From: Streptosporangiaceae bacterium
Lineage (GTDB): Bacteria; Actinomycetota; Actinomycetes; Streptosporangiales; Streptosporangiaceae
Assembly: GCA_030038715.1 (NCBI GenBank)
Contig: JASHSO010000238.1
Span: forward strand, 1 to 14,191
Length of the DNA stretch: 14,191 bases
Direction of reading: 5' to 3'
Below are positions 6,393-13,335 of this stretch, piece by piece; position 1 is the stretch's first letter; the number at the start of each line of letters is the position of its first letter. Position numbers and translations under genes: made by a program. The notes beneath the pieces were generated by a model. The model was not told the DNA's origin and ran no database searches. It worked only from the letters and a program-made list of their open reading frames with translations.

Positions 6393-6464
6393 AGGGTCTG
6401 CGAGTCCTGCCACACCAGGGTCTGCGAGTCCTGCCCCACTAGGGTCTGCGTGTCCTCGCCCTGC
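6393..6464. repeat. Three 24-bp tandem repeats between convergent genes
   Basis: Three consecutive 24-base units (6393-6416, 6417-6440, 6441-6464), each beginning AGGGTCTGCG, lie in the short gap between the ends of the potassium channel gene and the HAD gene. The first two differ at three positions; the third has diverged further. No hairpin or U-tract indicating a terminator is evident. Confidence 0.88.
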
Positions 6465-6483
6465 GGGTCCGGCGGGCCCGGGA

Positions 6484-7212
6484 CTAGAGGTCTGGCGGCC
6501 CGGCTCTCAGGTCGCGGACGCCCACCTCGTCAGCGCGCGCCATCAGTTCGGCGGGGTCAGCGTAAACGCGGTAGGCACCCGCCCGCTCAAGCTCCTCCCG
6601 GCCGTATCCGCCCGACATGAACCCGATTCCAAGGCCTCCCGCACGCCGGGCAGCGAGCATGTCCCAGACGCTGTCGCCGATCACCCAGGCTTGCCGGGGA
6701 TCGACTCCCAGCAGCGCCGCAGCCGCCAGGAACAGGTCAGGATCTGGCTTGGCGTGTCTGACCATGTCGCGCGTCACCATGGGAGCATCTTCCGGCAGGC
6801 CGAGCATGGGCAGCGCATGCTGGGCCATCTCCCTCCGGCCGCTGGTGGCGATCGCCCATGGCAGGCCGAGCGCGGTGAGTCCCGCCAGCAACTCCGCAGC
6901 GCCAGGCAGCGGCCGGACAGAGTCGATCTGGGCGAGATACTCGGCAAGATGGTCCTGCTGGAGTGACTCGATGTCCTGCTCGGACAAGGTCCTGCCGGTT
7001 TCGCGCAGCAGGGCCGATACGAACAGGCCGCCGCTCATCCCGATCCGACGATGAATCCGCCAGACTGAAAGGTCGATGTCGAGCTTGGACAGGGCATTGC
7101 GCCAGGCGATGACGTTCTGGTAGACGCTGTCGATCAGCGTTCCGTCGAGGTCGAACAGGAACGCGGGGGGTGGCGGCTCGGCATAGTCCGCGAGGCCGGT
7201 CACCCACGACAC
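6484..7212 (-). CDS. HAD-superfamily hydrolase (phosphatase, subfamily IA)
   Basis: The product carries all four HAD motifs. These are FLFDLDGTLID (nucleophile Asp and general acid Asp) and ATSGRRE (motif II). KPDPDLF (Lys of motif III) and WVIGDSVWDMLAARRAG (motif IV) complete the set. An alpha-helical cap lies between motifs I and II, as in subfamily IA enzymes such as phosphoglycolate phosphatase and beta-phosphoglucomutase. The substrate cannot be told. The start is uncertain. The frame is open to a GTG at 7284, which would overlap the start of the divergent DUF3046 gene and has no ribosome binding site. I prefer GTG at 7212 (242 residues) or GTG at 7203 (239 residues), which place motif I close to the N-terminus as usual. 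Neither has a strong ribosome binding site, so leaderless translation is possible. Confidence 0.88.
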   Translation of the reverse strand: MSWVTGLADYAEPPPPAFLFDLDGTLIDSVYQNVIAWRNALSKLDIDLSVWRIHRRIGMSGGLFVSALLRETGRTLSEQDIESLQQDHLAEYLAQIDSVRPLPGAAELLAGLTALGLPWAIATSGRREMAQHALPMLGLPEDAPMVTRDMVRHAKPDPDLFLAAAALLGVDPRQAWVIGDSVWDMLAARRAGGLGIGFMSGGYGREELERAGAYRVYADPAELMARADEVGVRDLRAGPPDL

Positions 7213-7273
7213 ACTAACCCGGACTGGTTCGCCGATGTATGCGAGGGCGCCGCCCGCTAGTAGCCTGGCGCAG

Positions 7274-7468
7274 GTGCGACTCACGGCGTTCTGGGAGCGG
7301 ATGCGGGCACAGTTCGGCGACGTCTACGCCGAGAGCGTGGCCAAGGACTACGTCATCGAGTCGCTTGGCAGCAGGACGGTAAATCAGGCGCTCGCCGACG
7401 GCGTGGAAGCGAAGCTTGTCTGGCGCGCCGTATGCGACGCGTTCCGGGTGCCCGAACGGTTGCGCTAA
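7274..7468 (+). CDS. DUF3046 family small protein
   Basis: This 64-residue protein begins GTG-CGA-CTC (MRLTAFWERMRAQFGDVYAE) and ends WRAVCDAFRVPERLR. That pattern (MRLTxFWxRM, TVNQALADGVEAKxVWRAVCDAF) is characteristic of actinobacterial DUF3046 proteins, which are commonly encoded just upstream of recA. An upstream in-frame ATG at 7235 exists, but the family N-terminus fits the GTG at 7274. The function is unknown; the acidic and aromatic composition with no Cys or membrane segment suggests a cytoplasmic helical protein. It is divergent from the HAD gene, and the P-loop kinase gene follows after 40 bases. Confidence 0.9.
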   Translation: MRLTAFWERMRAQFGDVYAESVAKDYVIESLGSRTVNQALADGVEAKLVWRAVCDAFRVPERLR

Positions 7469-7508
7469 CGGTGCGGCTGCGCTGGAAGTTAGCTGGCGGA
7501 CGCAGCGG

Positions 7509-8057
7509 ATGTTGATAGATCCTGCTCGACGTAGGCTCGTCCTTGTTTCCGGGCCGCCCGCGTCCGGCAAGACGACAGTCGCGACGCCGCTAGCCGCCGA
7601 GTTGGGTTTCGCGTTGCTGGCCAAGGACCGGATCAAGGAGGCGCTGCACGACGCGCTGGGCTTGGAGACCAGCGATCTTGCGTGGTCGCGGCGGCTCGGC
7701 GCGGCATCGATCGAACTGCTGTGGGCCCTGGCCGCGGACGCTCCCGCGGTCGTGCTCGAGGCGAACTTCTGGTCCGGCGATGAGCGCCATCAGCGGCGGG
7801 CGGCGGAACTGGCTGCGAACCCGGTGGAGGTTTTCTGCCAGTGCCCGGCGGAGGAGTACATGCGGCGCTACGCCGAGCGCGGTTCCTCGCGGCACCCAGT
7901 GCACGTCGACAGCCACCTGCCTCGGCTGCCGGGCGAGGCGTTTGCGAGGTCGGCGCGGCCGGTCGGGGTCGGCCAGTTGATCACCGTGGACACGACCCGG
8001 CCGGTCGACATACCGGTGCTTGCGAGGGAAGTGCGACAGCGACTCGGAGACCTTTAG
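7509..8057 (+). CDS. P-loop AAA_33-type ATPase/kinase-like protein
   Basis: This protein of about 182 residues begins MLIDPARRRLVLVSGPPASGKTT, with a Walker A motif at about 15-22. It continues with LLAKDRIKEALHD and a DE-type segment (VLEANFWSGDERHQRR). This layout is shared by small nucleoside- or antibiotic-phosphorylating P-loop proteins (zeta toxin, chloramphenicol phosphotransferase and AAA_33 families). The substrate is unknown. The ATG at 7509 is chosen because the Walker A motif then lies near the N-terminus. The frame is open back to a TTG at 7416, which would overlap DUF3046 and encode a poorly conserved-looking leader. No antitoxin-like partner is visible, so a toxin role is not supported. 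Confidence 0.8.
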   Translation: MLIDPARRRLVLVSGPPASGKTTVATPLAAELGFALLAKDRIKEALHDALGLETSDLAWSRRLGAASIELLWALAADAPAVVLEANFWSGDERHQRRAAELAANPVEVFCQCPAEEYMRRYAERGSSRHPVHVDSHLPRLPGEAFARSARPVGVGQLITVDTTRPVDIPVLAREVRQRLGDL

Positions 8058-8087
8058 TCCCGAGTCCGGCCGCACCGGCGTGTCAGC

Positions 8088-8116
8088 TTCATGATCGAAC
8101 AATTGTTCGTTAAGGT
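8088..8116 (+). promoter_or_regulatory. LexA-controlled recA promoter with SOS box
   Basis: TCGAACAATTGTTCGT at 8095-8110 matches the actinobacterial SOS box TCGAAC-N4-GTTCGA at all but the last base. It is followed directly by TAAGGT (8111-8116), a TAnnnT-type -10 box, and preceded by TTCATG (8088-8093) at 17-base spacing. LexA bound here would cover the space between the -35 and -10 boxes. DNA damage and LexA cleavage would therefore induce recA from this promoter. Confidence 0.82.
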
Positions 8117-8186
8117 GAATGTGCTGACGGCCGTCTGCTCGCCGCGGCGGGCTGCGAACGGGCAGTCCGGCGCTTGGTACGGGTGA

Positions 8187-8209
8187 TTGTCAGAGGCGGT
8201 GCGTAACGT
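8187..8209 (+). promoter_or_regulatory. RecA-NDp (PafBC-type) LexA-independent recA promoter
   Basis: TTGTCAGAG, eight bases, then TAACGT fits the published RecA-NDp consensus TTGTCRGTG-N8-TAnnnT with one mismatch. In mycobacteria this class of promoter drives the LexA-independent DNA-damage response and is activated by PafBC. It lies about 110 bases upstream of the recA start and downstream of the SOS promoter, so recA has two damage-responsive promoters. Confidence 0.75.
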
Positions 8210-8320
8210 CGGCCTCAGCACGCGAACCAGGAGTTGTGAGCCGGCCTCCGGTCGGCAGAAAAGAAAGACCAGCACGCGAGCGGCTCGTTACAGCCCTCGG
8301 TCCCACCCATAGGAGCTCAC

Positions 8321-10531
8321 ATGGCACCGATCGACAAGGCGGGCAGCGGCAAGGCCGAAGGCGACAGGGAGAGGTCCCTGGAGATCGCGCTTGCCCAGAT
8401 CGAGCGGCAGTTCGGCCGGGGTGCCGTCATGCGACTCGGCGACGATGCTCGCGCGCCGGTCGAGGTGATCCCGACCGGGGCCATTGCGCTGGACGTGGCG
8501 CTCGGCATTGGTGGTTTCCCGCGCGGCCGGATCGTCGAAATATACGGACCCGAGAGCAGCGGGAAAACGTCTATAGCACTACATGCAATATCAAATGCAC
8601 AAAAATCTGGTGGCATAGCTGCGTTTATCGACGCCGAGCATGCACTCGATCCCGAGTACGCCAAGAATCTCGGCGTAGATACCGACGCTCTGCTGGTGTC
8701 CCAGCCGGATACGGGCGAGCAGGCGTTGGAAATCGCGGACATGCTGATCCGCTCGGGCGCGATCGACATCATCGTCATCGACTCCGTGGCAGCCCTCGTG
8801 CCCCGCGCCGAGATCGAGGGCGAGATGGGAGACAGCCACGTCGGCCTGCAGGCCAGGCTCATGTCTCAGGCGCTCCGCAAGATAGCGGGAGCGCTGAACC
8901 AGACCAAGACCACGGCGGTCTTCATCAACCAACTGAGAGAACGCATAGGAGTTATGTTCGGGTGCATGTCCTACGGCACACGAGTAACTCTCGCTGATGG
9001 CAGTCAGGAGAAGATTGGCAAGATCGTCAACCAGCGCATGGACGTGGACGTTCTGTCTTACGACCCAGCCACCGGCCAGGTCGTCCCACGCAAAATTGTT
9101 AATTGGTTCAACAACGGTCTAACTGATCGATTCTTGCAGTTCACCGTCGCTAAGTCCGGCGGCAACGGCGGGGCTCAGTTCGCTGCCACCGAGAACCATC
9201 TGATCCGGACTACCGGAGGATGGCGGGCAGCGGGAGAGCTGATCGTGGGGGACCGGCTCCTTGTCGCCGAACCGCGGCGCCTGAGCGGCCAGCAGATGCA
9301 GGTGGTTCTCGGCTCGCTGATGGGTGACGGCAACCTGTCGCCCAACAGCCGCGGCAGGTTGGGGACGCGGTTCCGGCTCGGTCATGGGGCAAAGCAGGCG
9401 GCATACCTGGACTGGAAAGTGTCGCTGCTCGGCAACATCGAGTGCTCACGTACGGTCGACGCCAAGGGTGCAGTCTTCGCGGATTTCAGCCCACTGCCAG
9501 AACTGGCCGAGCTACACGATGTCGTGTATCTCGGCGACGGCAAGAAGCACCTGACATGGGACTACCTGAAGGCGCTGACGCCAGTGGCGCTGGCGATCTG
9601 GTACATGGACGACGGCTGCTTCACCCTTCGCTCGAAGGGCGTCCAGGAGCGTACCCATGGCGGTACGGGATCGATCGAATTCTGTGTCGAGGCTATGAGC
9701 CAGGGATCGCGGACCCGCCTGGTTCAGTACCTGCACGACACCTGGGGGCTGGACGTCAAACTGACATTGCGCACGCAGAAGGCAGTGCTGGTGTTCACCA
9801 CGTCAGCGTCGGAAAAGTTCCAGAAGCTGGTTGCCCCGTACGTGCACCCGTCGATGGACTACAAGCTTCTGCCGAGATACCGACAGAGGTTCAGCTTGCA
9901 GCCCGAGTTCGCCGAGCCTGAGCTGAGGCTGCAGCCCGCGCGGATTCTTGACATCCGCATCAAGCCGCGGACGCGCTCCATGCACAGGTTCGACATCGAA
10001 GTGGAGGGTGGCCACAACTACTTCGTCGACGGAGTCATGGTCCACAACAGCCCGGAGACGACAACCGGCGGCAAGGCGCTGAAGTTCTACGCGTCGGTCC
10101 GGTTGGATATTCGCCGCATCGAGACCTTGAAAGACGGGACGGATGCGGTCGGAAACAGGACCCGCGTGAAGGTAGTGAAGAACAAGCTCGCGAGCCCATT
10201 CAAGTCAGCCGATTTCGACATCCTGTATGGCCAGGGGATCAGCAGGGAGGGTGGTCTTATCGACCTCGGCGTCGAGCAGGGCATCGTGCGCAAGTCCGGA
10301 GCGTGGTACACCTACGACGGCGACCAGCTCGGGCAGGGCAAGGAGAACGCAAGGACCTTCCTCCGTGAGAACCCGGACCTGGCGGATGCGATCGAGAAGA
10401 AGATCAAGGAGAAGCTCGGCGTCGGCGCGAAGCTGGACGTAGAGGCTGACCCGGCCAGGGGCAGGCCGGCTGCCGGCCCGGCCCCGACGCCGGGCATGGC
10501 CACCGTGACCAGCCTGCGCAGCACTGACTAA
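8321..10531 (+). CDS. recA: RecA recombinase precursor containing an intein
   Basis: This 736-residue precursor has a 374-residue RecA split by an intein after Gly214. RecA forms ATP-dependent filaments on single-stranded DNA, catalyses strand exchange and triggers LexA self-cleavage. The N-extein carries Walker A GPESSGKT (76-83) and Walker B IIVIDS (150-155). The C-extein resumes at [23 protein letters not shown] (577 on). The intein interrupts the L2 DNA-binding loop, between GVMFG and SPETTTGG, so unspliced protein should be inactive. The ATG at 8321 has an AGGAG ribosome binding site at 8311-8315. The usual Walker A GKTT reads GKTS here. Bases about 8563-8630 are only about 40% GC, unlike the rest of the gene, and AGA, ATA, GGA and GTT codons cluster just before the intein. 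recX follows 13 bases after the stop. Confidence 0.97.
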   Translation: MAPIDKAGSGKAEGDRERSLEIALAQIERQFGRGAVMRLGDDARAPVEVIPTGAIALDVALGIGGFPRGRIVEIYGPESSGKTSIALHAISNAQKSGGIAAFIDAEHALDPEYAKNLGVDTDALLVSQPDTGEQALEIADMLIRSGAIDIIVIDSVAALVPRAEIEGEMGDSHVGLQARLMSQALRKIAGALNQTKTTAVFINQLRERIGVMFGCMSYGTRVTLADGSQEKIGKIVNQRMDVDVLSYDPATGQVVPRKIVNWFNNGLTDRFLQFTVAKSGGNGGAQFAATENHLIRTTGGWRAAGELIVGDRLLVAEPRRLSGQQMQVVLGSLMGDGNLSPNSRGRLGTRFRLGHGAKQAAYLDWKVSLLGNIECSRTVDAKGAVFADFSPLPELAELHDVVYLGDGKKHLTWDYLKALTPVALAIWYMDDGCFTLRSKGVQERTHGGTGSIEFCVEAMSQGSRTRLVQYLHDTWGLDVKLTLRTQKAVLVFTTSASEKFQKLVAPYVHPSMDYKLLPRYRQRFSLQPEFAEPELRLQPARILDIRIKPRTRSMHRFDIEVEGGHNYFVDGVMVHNSPETTTGGKALKFYASVRLDIRRIETLKDGTDAVGNRTRVKVVKNKLASPFKSADFDILYGQGISREGGLIDLGVEQGIVRKSGAWYTYDGDQLGQGKENARTFLRENPDLADAIEKKIKEKLGVGAKLDVEADPARGRPAAGPAPTPGMATVTSLRSTD
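8563..8630 (+). other. Low-GC codon patch in the recA N-extein
   Basis: In the codons that follow the Walker A lysine, the DNA falls to about 40% GC (24 of 60 bases over 8571-8630). Codons such as ATA, CTA, GCA, TCA, AAA and TCT are otherwise rare here. The encoded residues ([22 protein letters not shown]) still look like actinobacterial RecA, so the gene product is not obviously altered. A short gene-conversion tract from a low-GC donor, or selection on the nucleotide sequence itself, are possible explanations. Confidence 0.75.
8963..10048 (+). mobile_element. RecA intein with LAGLIDADG homing endonuclease domain
   Basis: This 362-residue in-frame element runs from Cys1 ([14 protein letters not shown]) to the terminal VHN, followed by Ser as +1 nucleophile. 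Splicing blocks are present: block A at the start, block [12 protein letters not shown] (74-83, TxxH motif), block [18 protein letters not shown] and block G VMVHN with the penultimate His. The central part carries two LAGLIDADG-type motifs, [10 protein letters not shown] (116-125, Asp122) and [11 protein letters not shown] (210-220, Asp216 or Asp217). Both are apparently intact, so the endonuclease may be active. Insertion site, length and sequence agree with the M. leprae RecA intein as I remember it (about 365 residues). They do not agree with the M. tuberculosis RecA intein, which sits further downstream. The frame is intact, with no stop or shift. Confidence 0.95.
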
Positions 10532-10544
10532 GGCAAGAGTCCTG

Positions 10545-11147
10545 GTGGCGCAGAGGCGAGGCAGCCGGACCGCGGTAGGCACATCAGAGGCCGCGGCCCG
10601 GGACGCCGATCCTGAGGCGATCGCCCGCCAGATATGCCTGCGGATGCTGGCGGCCGCCCCGCGGGCCCGGGCGCAGCTCGCCGAGGCGCTGCGCCGCAGG
10701 GGAGTCCCTAGGGAGGCGGCCGAGGCGGTGCTGGCCCGGTTCGCCGAGGTGGGCTTGATCGACGATGCCATGTTCGCGCGGGCGTGGGTGGAGTCACGGC
10801 ATCATGGCCGCGGCCTCGGGGCCAGGGCGCTGGGTGCCGAACTTCGCCAGCGAGGTGTCGCGGCCGCGGACATCCAGGCCGCGCTCGGCGACCTCGATCC
10901 CGAGCAGGAGGTGGCGACGGCGCGAGAGCTGATAGCGCATCGGCTTGCCGCAACGGCCGGCATGCACCCGGTCACCCGGATGAGGCGGCTGGCCGGGGTG
11001 CTGGCCCGGAAGGGCTATCCGCCCCCGCTGGCCTATCGGGTGGTCCGCGAGGCATTGGAGCGAGAGGGAGCATGCGGCCCCGTTGCGGTCCGTGATCTTG
11101 AGGATCTTCAGGCCGGTGGGGCCGACGACGAGGTCGCCGACTTGTAG
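10545..11147 (+). CDS. recX: Regulatory protein RecX
   Basis: This 200-residue protein would bind RecA filaments and limit their extension and ATPase activity. It has the family pattern of three-helix repeats. The parts are ARQICLRMLAAAPRARAQLAEALRRRGVP, then AEVGLIDDAMFARAWVESR, then a second and third unit ending ARKGYPPPLAYRVVREAL. The GTG start at 10545 lies 13 bases after the recA stop with only a weak ribosome binding site, so translation is probably coupled to recA. The C-terminal 25 residues after EALEREG are acidic and extend beyond the usual end of the family. No other start gives a better N-terminus, although the first 20 residues are Arg/Ala-rich and poorly conserved-looking. Confidence 0.93.
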   Translation: MAQRRGSRTAVGTSEAAARDADPEAIARQICLRMLAAAPRARAQLAEALRRRGVPREAAEAVLARFAEVGLIDDAMFARAWVESRHHGRGLGARALGAELRQRGVAAADIQAALGDLDPEQEVATARELIAHRLAATAGMHPVTRMRRLAGVLARKGYPPPLAYRVVREALEREGACGPVAVRDLEDLQAGGADDEVADL

Positions 11148-11665
11148 CAAAACGCGAGCATGATCCAAGATCATCTGCGCGTGCTTGCTCAAATCGTTAT
11201 CTGCGCTTAACCTCACGGGCAGCGAGGTTTTCTGCTCCGCGCAAGGCAGTTCGGCGCCCACGGCGCTCAGATAAGGCACCCTAGGGCGTTCAGATAAGAC
11301 GGGCGAGTCGGCCGGTAAGGACGTCGGCCAGCCGGATCGCCTGGACATAAGGACAGTGTTGGGCACAAGGAAACGCAAGCCCCGAGTCAGAGCTGAGCGA
11401 GCGTCAGTCGCTCTCGCTCCGGACAGAGTGAAAGGAGAGCGGCAGCAAAGCTAGCGCCTGCCGATGCGGTACCCGCCGGCATCCGCAGCTAGTAACGACA
11501 GGTGAGCGCCCCTGGCACGATGGTTGCCCGTGGAAGCCGACGGGTTCCAGAAGTTCGCCTGGTGGCGCGATCGTCCAGCGCCAGCGCTCGGGCAGTACCC
11601 CTCGCCGCAGGTGCGCGTGCCTGCTTGTCGGCTACCGGTTGCGCAATGGATGGAGAGGGGCGGTC
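11148..11665. other. Intergenic region between recX and rny
   Basis: About 520 bases hold no convincing gene. Visible structure, in order, begins with ATGATC-CAA-GATCAT (11160-11174), a six-base inverted repeat shortly after recX. GGCGYTCAGATAAG occurs twice as a 14-base direct repeat (11262-11275 and 11285-11298), 23 bases apart. GAGCGAGCG at 11395-11403 and CGCTCTCGCTC at 11409-11419 can form a hairpin, without a U-tract. No tRNA fold was seen. The GC content of the part near 11150-11300 is lower than in the genes. It probably holds the rny promoter; no clear -35/-10 pair could be chosen. Confidence 0.5.
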
Positions 11666-13273
11666 ATGAACGGCAGCGGGGCGGTGCTGGCGCTGGCGAT
11701 CGTCGGTTGCCTGGCCGCGATTGGCGCTCTGGCCGTCCTGGTTGTGGTACTCCGCCGTGGTGGCCTGCTTAGCACTCCGTCCGCCCAGCAGACCGCTGCA
11801 CGTCTGCCCGAGTCTGAGGTTTCCCGCCTCCAAGCGGAGTCTGGAAGCTATGCCGCCAAGTTGCGGGAGAAGGCCGAACGAGCCGCCAACGAAATCATCA
11901 GCAAGGCCGAGGAGCAGGCATCCGCCCAGCTCCAAACCCAGCGCGAAGCCGAAGCCGAAGCCAAGGCCGCAAAGGAGGAAGCCAGGCGGCTGCGCGCGGA
12001 GATGGACCGCCGCGAGGACCGGCTTAATGAGCGCGAGCAGCGCATCGACGAAGTCGCCCGCAAGGCCGAGGAGAGGGCAAGTGACCTCGAGGCGCAGCAG
12101 GTCAAGCTCGACCGGCTCAGCGCCGAGCGCGCAGCGGAACTCGAGCGCGTCGCAGGGCTGACCTCCGAACAGGCGAAGGCCGAGCTGGTAGCCGGGATCG
12201 AGAACCAGGCCAGGAGAGACGCGGTCCGCATCGTCCGCGACATTGAGGCAGAAGCACAGCGTGAGGGCAACAAGCGCGCCCGAAAGATCGTCACCCTGGC
12301 TATCCAGCGGATCGCGAGCGAGCAGACGAGCGAGTCGGTCGTCTCCGTGCTGCACCTGCCTGGCGACGAGATGAAGGGCAGGATCATCGGCCGGGAAGGC
12401 CGCAACATCAGGGCGTTCGAGTCCGTGACCGGCGTCAACCTGATCATCGACGACACGCCGGAGGCAGTCCTGCTGTCATGCTTCGATCCCGTTCGCCGGG
12501 AGGTCGGCCGGCTCACCCTGGAGCGCCTGGTGCTCGACGGCCGCATCCACCCGCAGCGGATCGAGGAAGCCTACGAACGTAGTCGTGCGGAGATCGAGGC
12601 GCTGTGCGTTCGCGCCGGTGAGGACGCGCTCGTGGACGTCGCGATCACCGACATGCATCCGGAGTTGGTTCACCTGCTCGGGCGGCTGCGCTACCGGACC
12701 TCATACGGCCAGAACGTGCTCAAGCACCTGATCGAGTCCGCGCACATAGCCGGCATGATGGCCAGCGAGCTTGGCCTGGACCCGGTGCTGATGAAGCGCT
12801 GCGCGCTGTTGCATGACATCGGCAAGGCGCTGACTCACGAAGTGCAGGGCAGCCACGCGCTGATCGGCGCGGAGATCGCGCGGAAGTACGGCGAGTCGGA
12901 GGACGTCGTGCACGCGATCGAGGCACACCACAACGAGGTGGAGGTGCGGACCGTTGAGGCAGTGCTCACACAGGCCGCCGACGCCATCAGCGGTAGCCGC
13001 CCGGGAGCCCGGCGCGAGTCGCTGGAGGCCTACGTCAGACGGCTGGAGCGGCTTGAGCACATTGCGATGGCCCAGGAGGGCGTCGAGAAGGTATTCGCCA
13101 TGCAAGCAGGCCGCGAGATCAGGGTCATGGTAAAGCCCGGTGAGGTCGACGACATCCAGGCCCAGGTGATCGCCAGGGATGTGGCCAAGCAGGTCGAGGA
13201 CGAACTCACCTACCCCGGCCAGATTCGGGTCACGGTGATCCGGGAGTCGCGCTCGATCGAGTACGCCCGCTAG
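11666..13273 (+). CDS. rny: Ribonuclease Y
   Basis: This 535-residue membrane-anchored endoribonuclease initiates mRNA decay by cutting single-stranded RNA. The order is typical. A transmembrane helix lies at about 5-28 (GAVLALAIVGCLAAIGALAVLVVV), and a long charged coiled coil rich in EAEAKAAKEEARR runs to about 225. A KH domain around 225-290 contains GRIIGREGRN (238-247). An HD domain has the metal ligands LLHDIGK (His383, Asp384) and AHHNE. The usual RNase Y ending EYAR is present. The ATG at 11666 is chosen because GGAGAGGGG (11652-11660) is a good ribosome binding site there; the frame is open to 11639 but without one. Length agrees with the family (about 520 residues). Convergent with the S9 peptidase gene 62 bases on. 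Confidence 0.96.
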   Translation: MNGSGAVLALAIVGCLAAIGALAVLVVVLRRGGLLSTPSAQQTAARLPESEVSRLQAESGSYAAKLREKAERAANEIISKAEEQASAQLQTQREAEAEAKAAKEEARRLRAEMDRREDRLNEREQRIDEVARKAEERASDLEAQQVKLDRLSAERAAELERVAGLTSEQAKAELVAGIENQARRDAVRIVRDIEAEAQREGNKRARKIVTLAIQRIASEQTSESVVSVLHLPGDEMKGRIIGREGRNIRAFESVTGVNLIIDDTPEAVLLSCFDPVRREVGRLTLERLVLDGRIHPQRIEEAYERSRAEIEALCVRAGEDALVDVAITDMHPELVHLLGRLRYRTSYGQNVLKHLIESAHIAGMMASELGLDPVLMKRCALLHDIGKALTHEVQGSHALIGAEIARKYGESEDVVHAIEAHHNEVEVRTVEAVLTQAADAISGSRPGARRESLEAYVRRLERLEHIAMAQEGVEKVFAMQAGREIRVMVKPGEVDDIQAQVIARDVAKQVEDELTYPGQIRVTVIRESRSIEYAR

Positions 13274-13335
13274 TCGGGCTGGGTTGCTGACGCATCCAGA
13301 CGCTGCCGGCACCTGGCGCCCTGGCGGAAAGGGTC

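Noticed and set aside
7509..8057. Zeta-type toxin of a toxin-antitoxin pair
   Set aside because: Only the P-loop kinase fold can be supported. The preceding DUF3046 gene is a conserved recA neighbour rather than an antitoxin.
8963..10048. Intein of the Mycobacterium tuberculosis RecA type
   Set aside because: That intein sits further along recA, before the CSPPFK-like segment. Here that segment (KNKLASPFK) is uninterrupted and the insertion is after GVMFG.
8321..10531. recA as a pseudogene or a fusion because of its 736-residue length
   Set aside because: The extra 362 residues start with Cys, end with HN before Ser, contain all splicing blocks and leave an exact RecA sequence on removal.
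11395..11419. Intrinsic terminator after recX
   Set aside because: The hairpin GAGCGAGCG/CGCTCTCGCTC is plausible, but it lies 250 bases after recX and has no U-tract, so it is noted only as structure.
11639..11665. Earlier start for RNase Y
   Set aside because: The ATG at 11666 has GGAGAGGGG at suitable distance and places the membrane helix directly at the N-terminus, as usual for the family.
11502..11669. 55-residue ORF ending in an ATGA overlap with the rny start
   Set aside because: The peptide is a run of Arg, Ala and Ser without domain features, there is no ribosome binding site before its GTG, and such open frames arise easily at this GC content.
11848..12546. 232-residue minus-strand frame opposite rny
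   Set aside because: It is Ser/Arg/Ala-rich, an antisense shadow of the RNase Y coiled coil and KH region.
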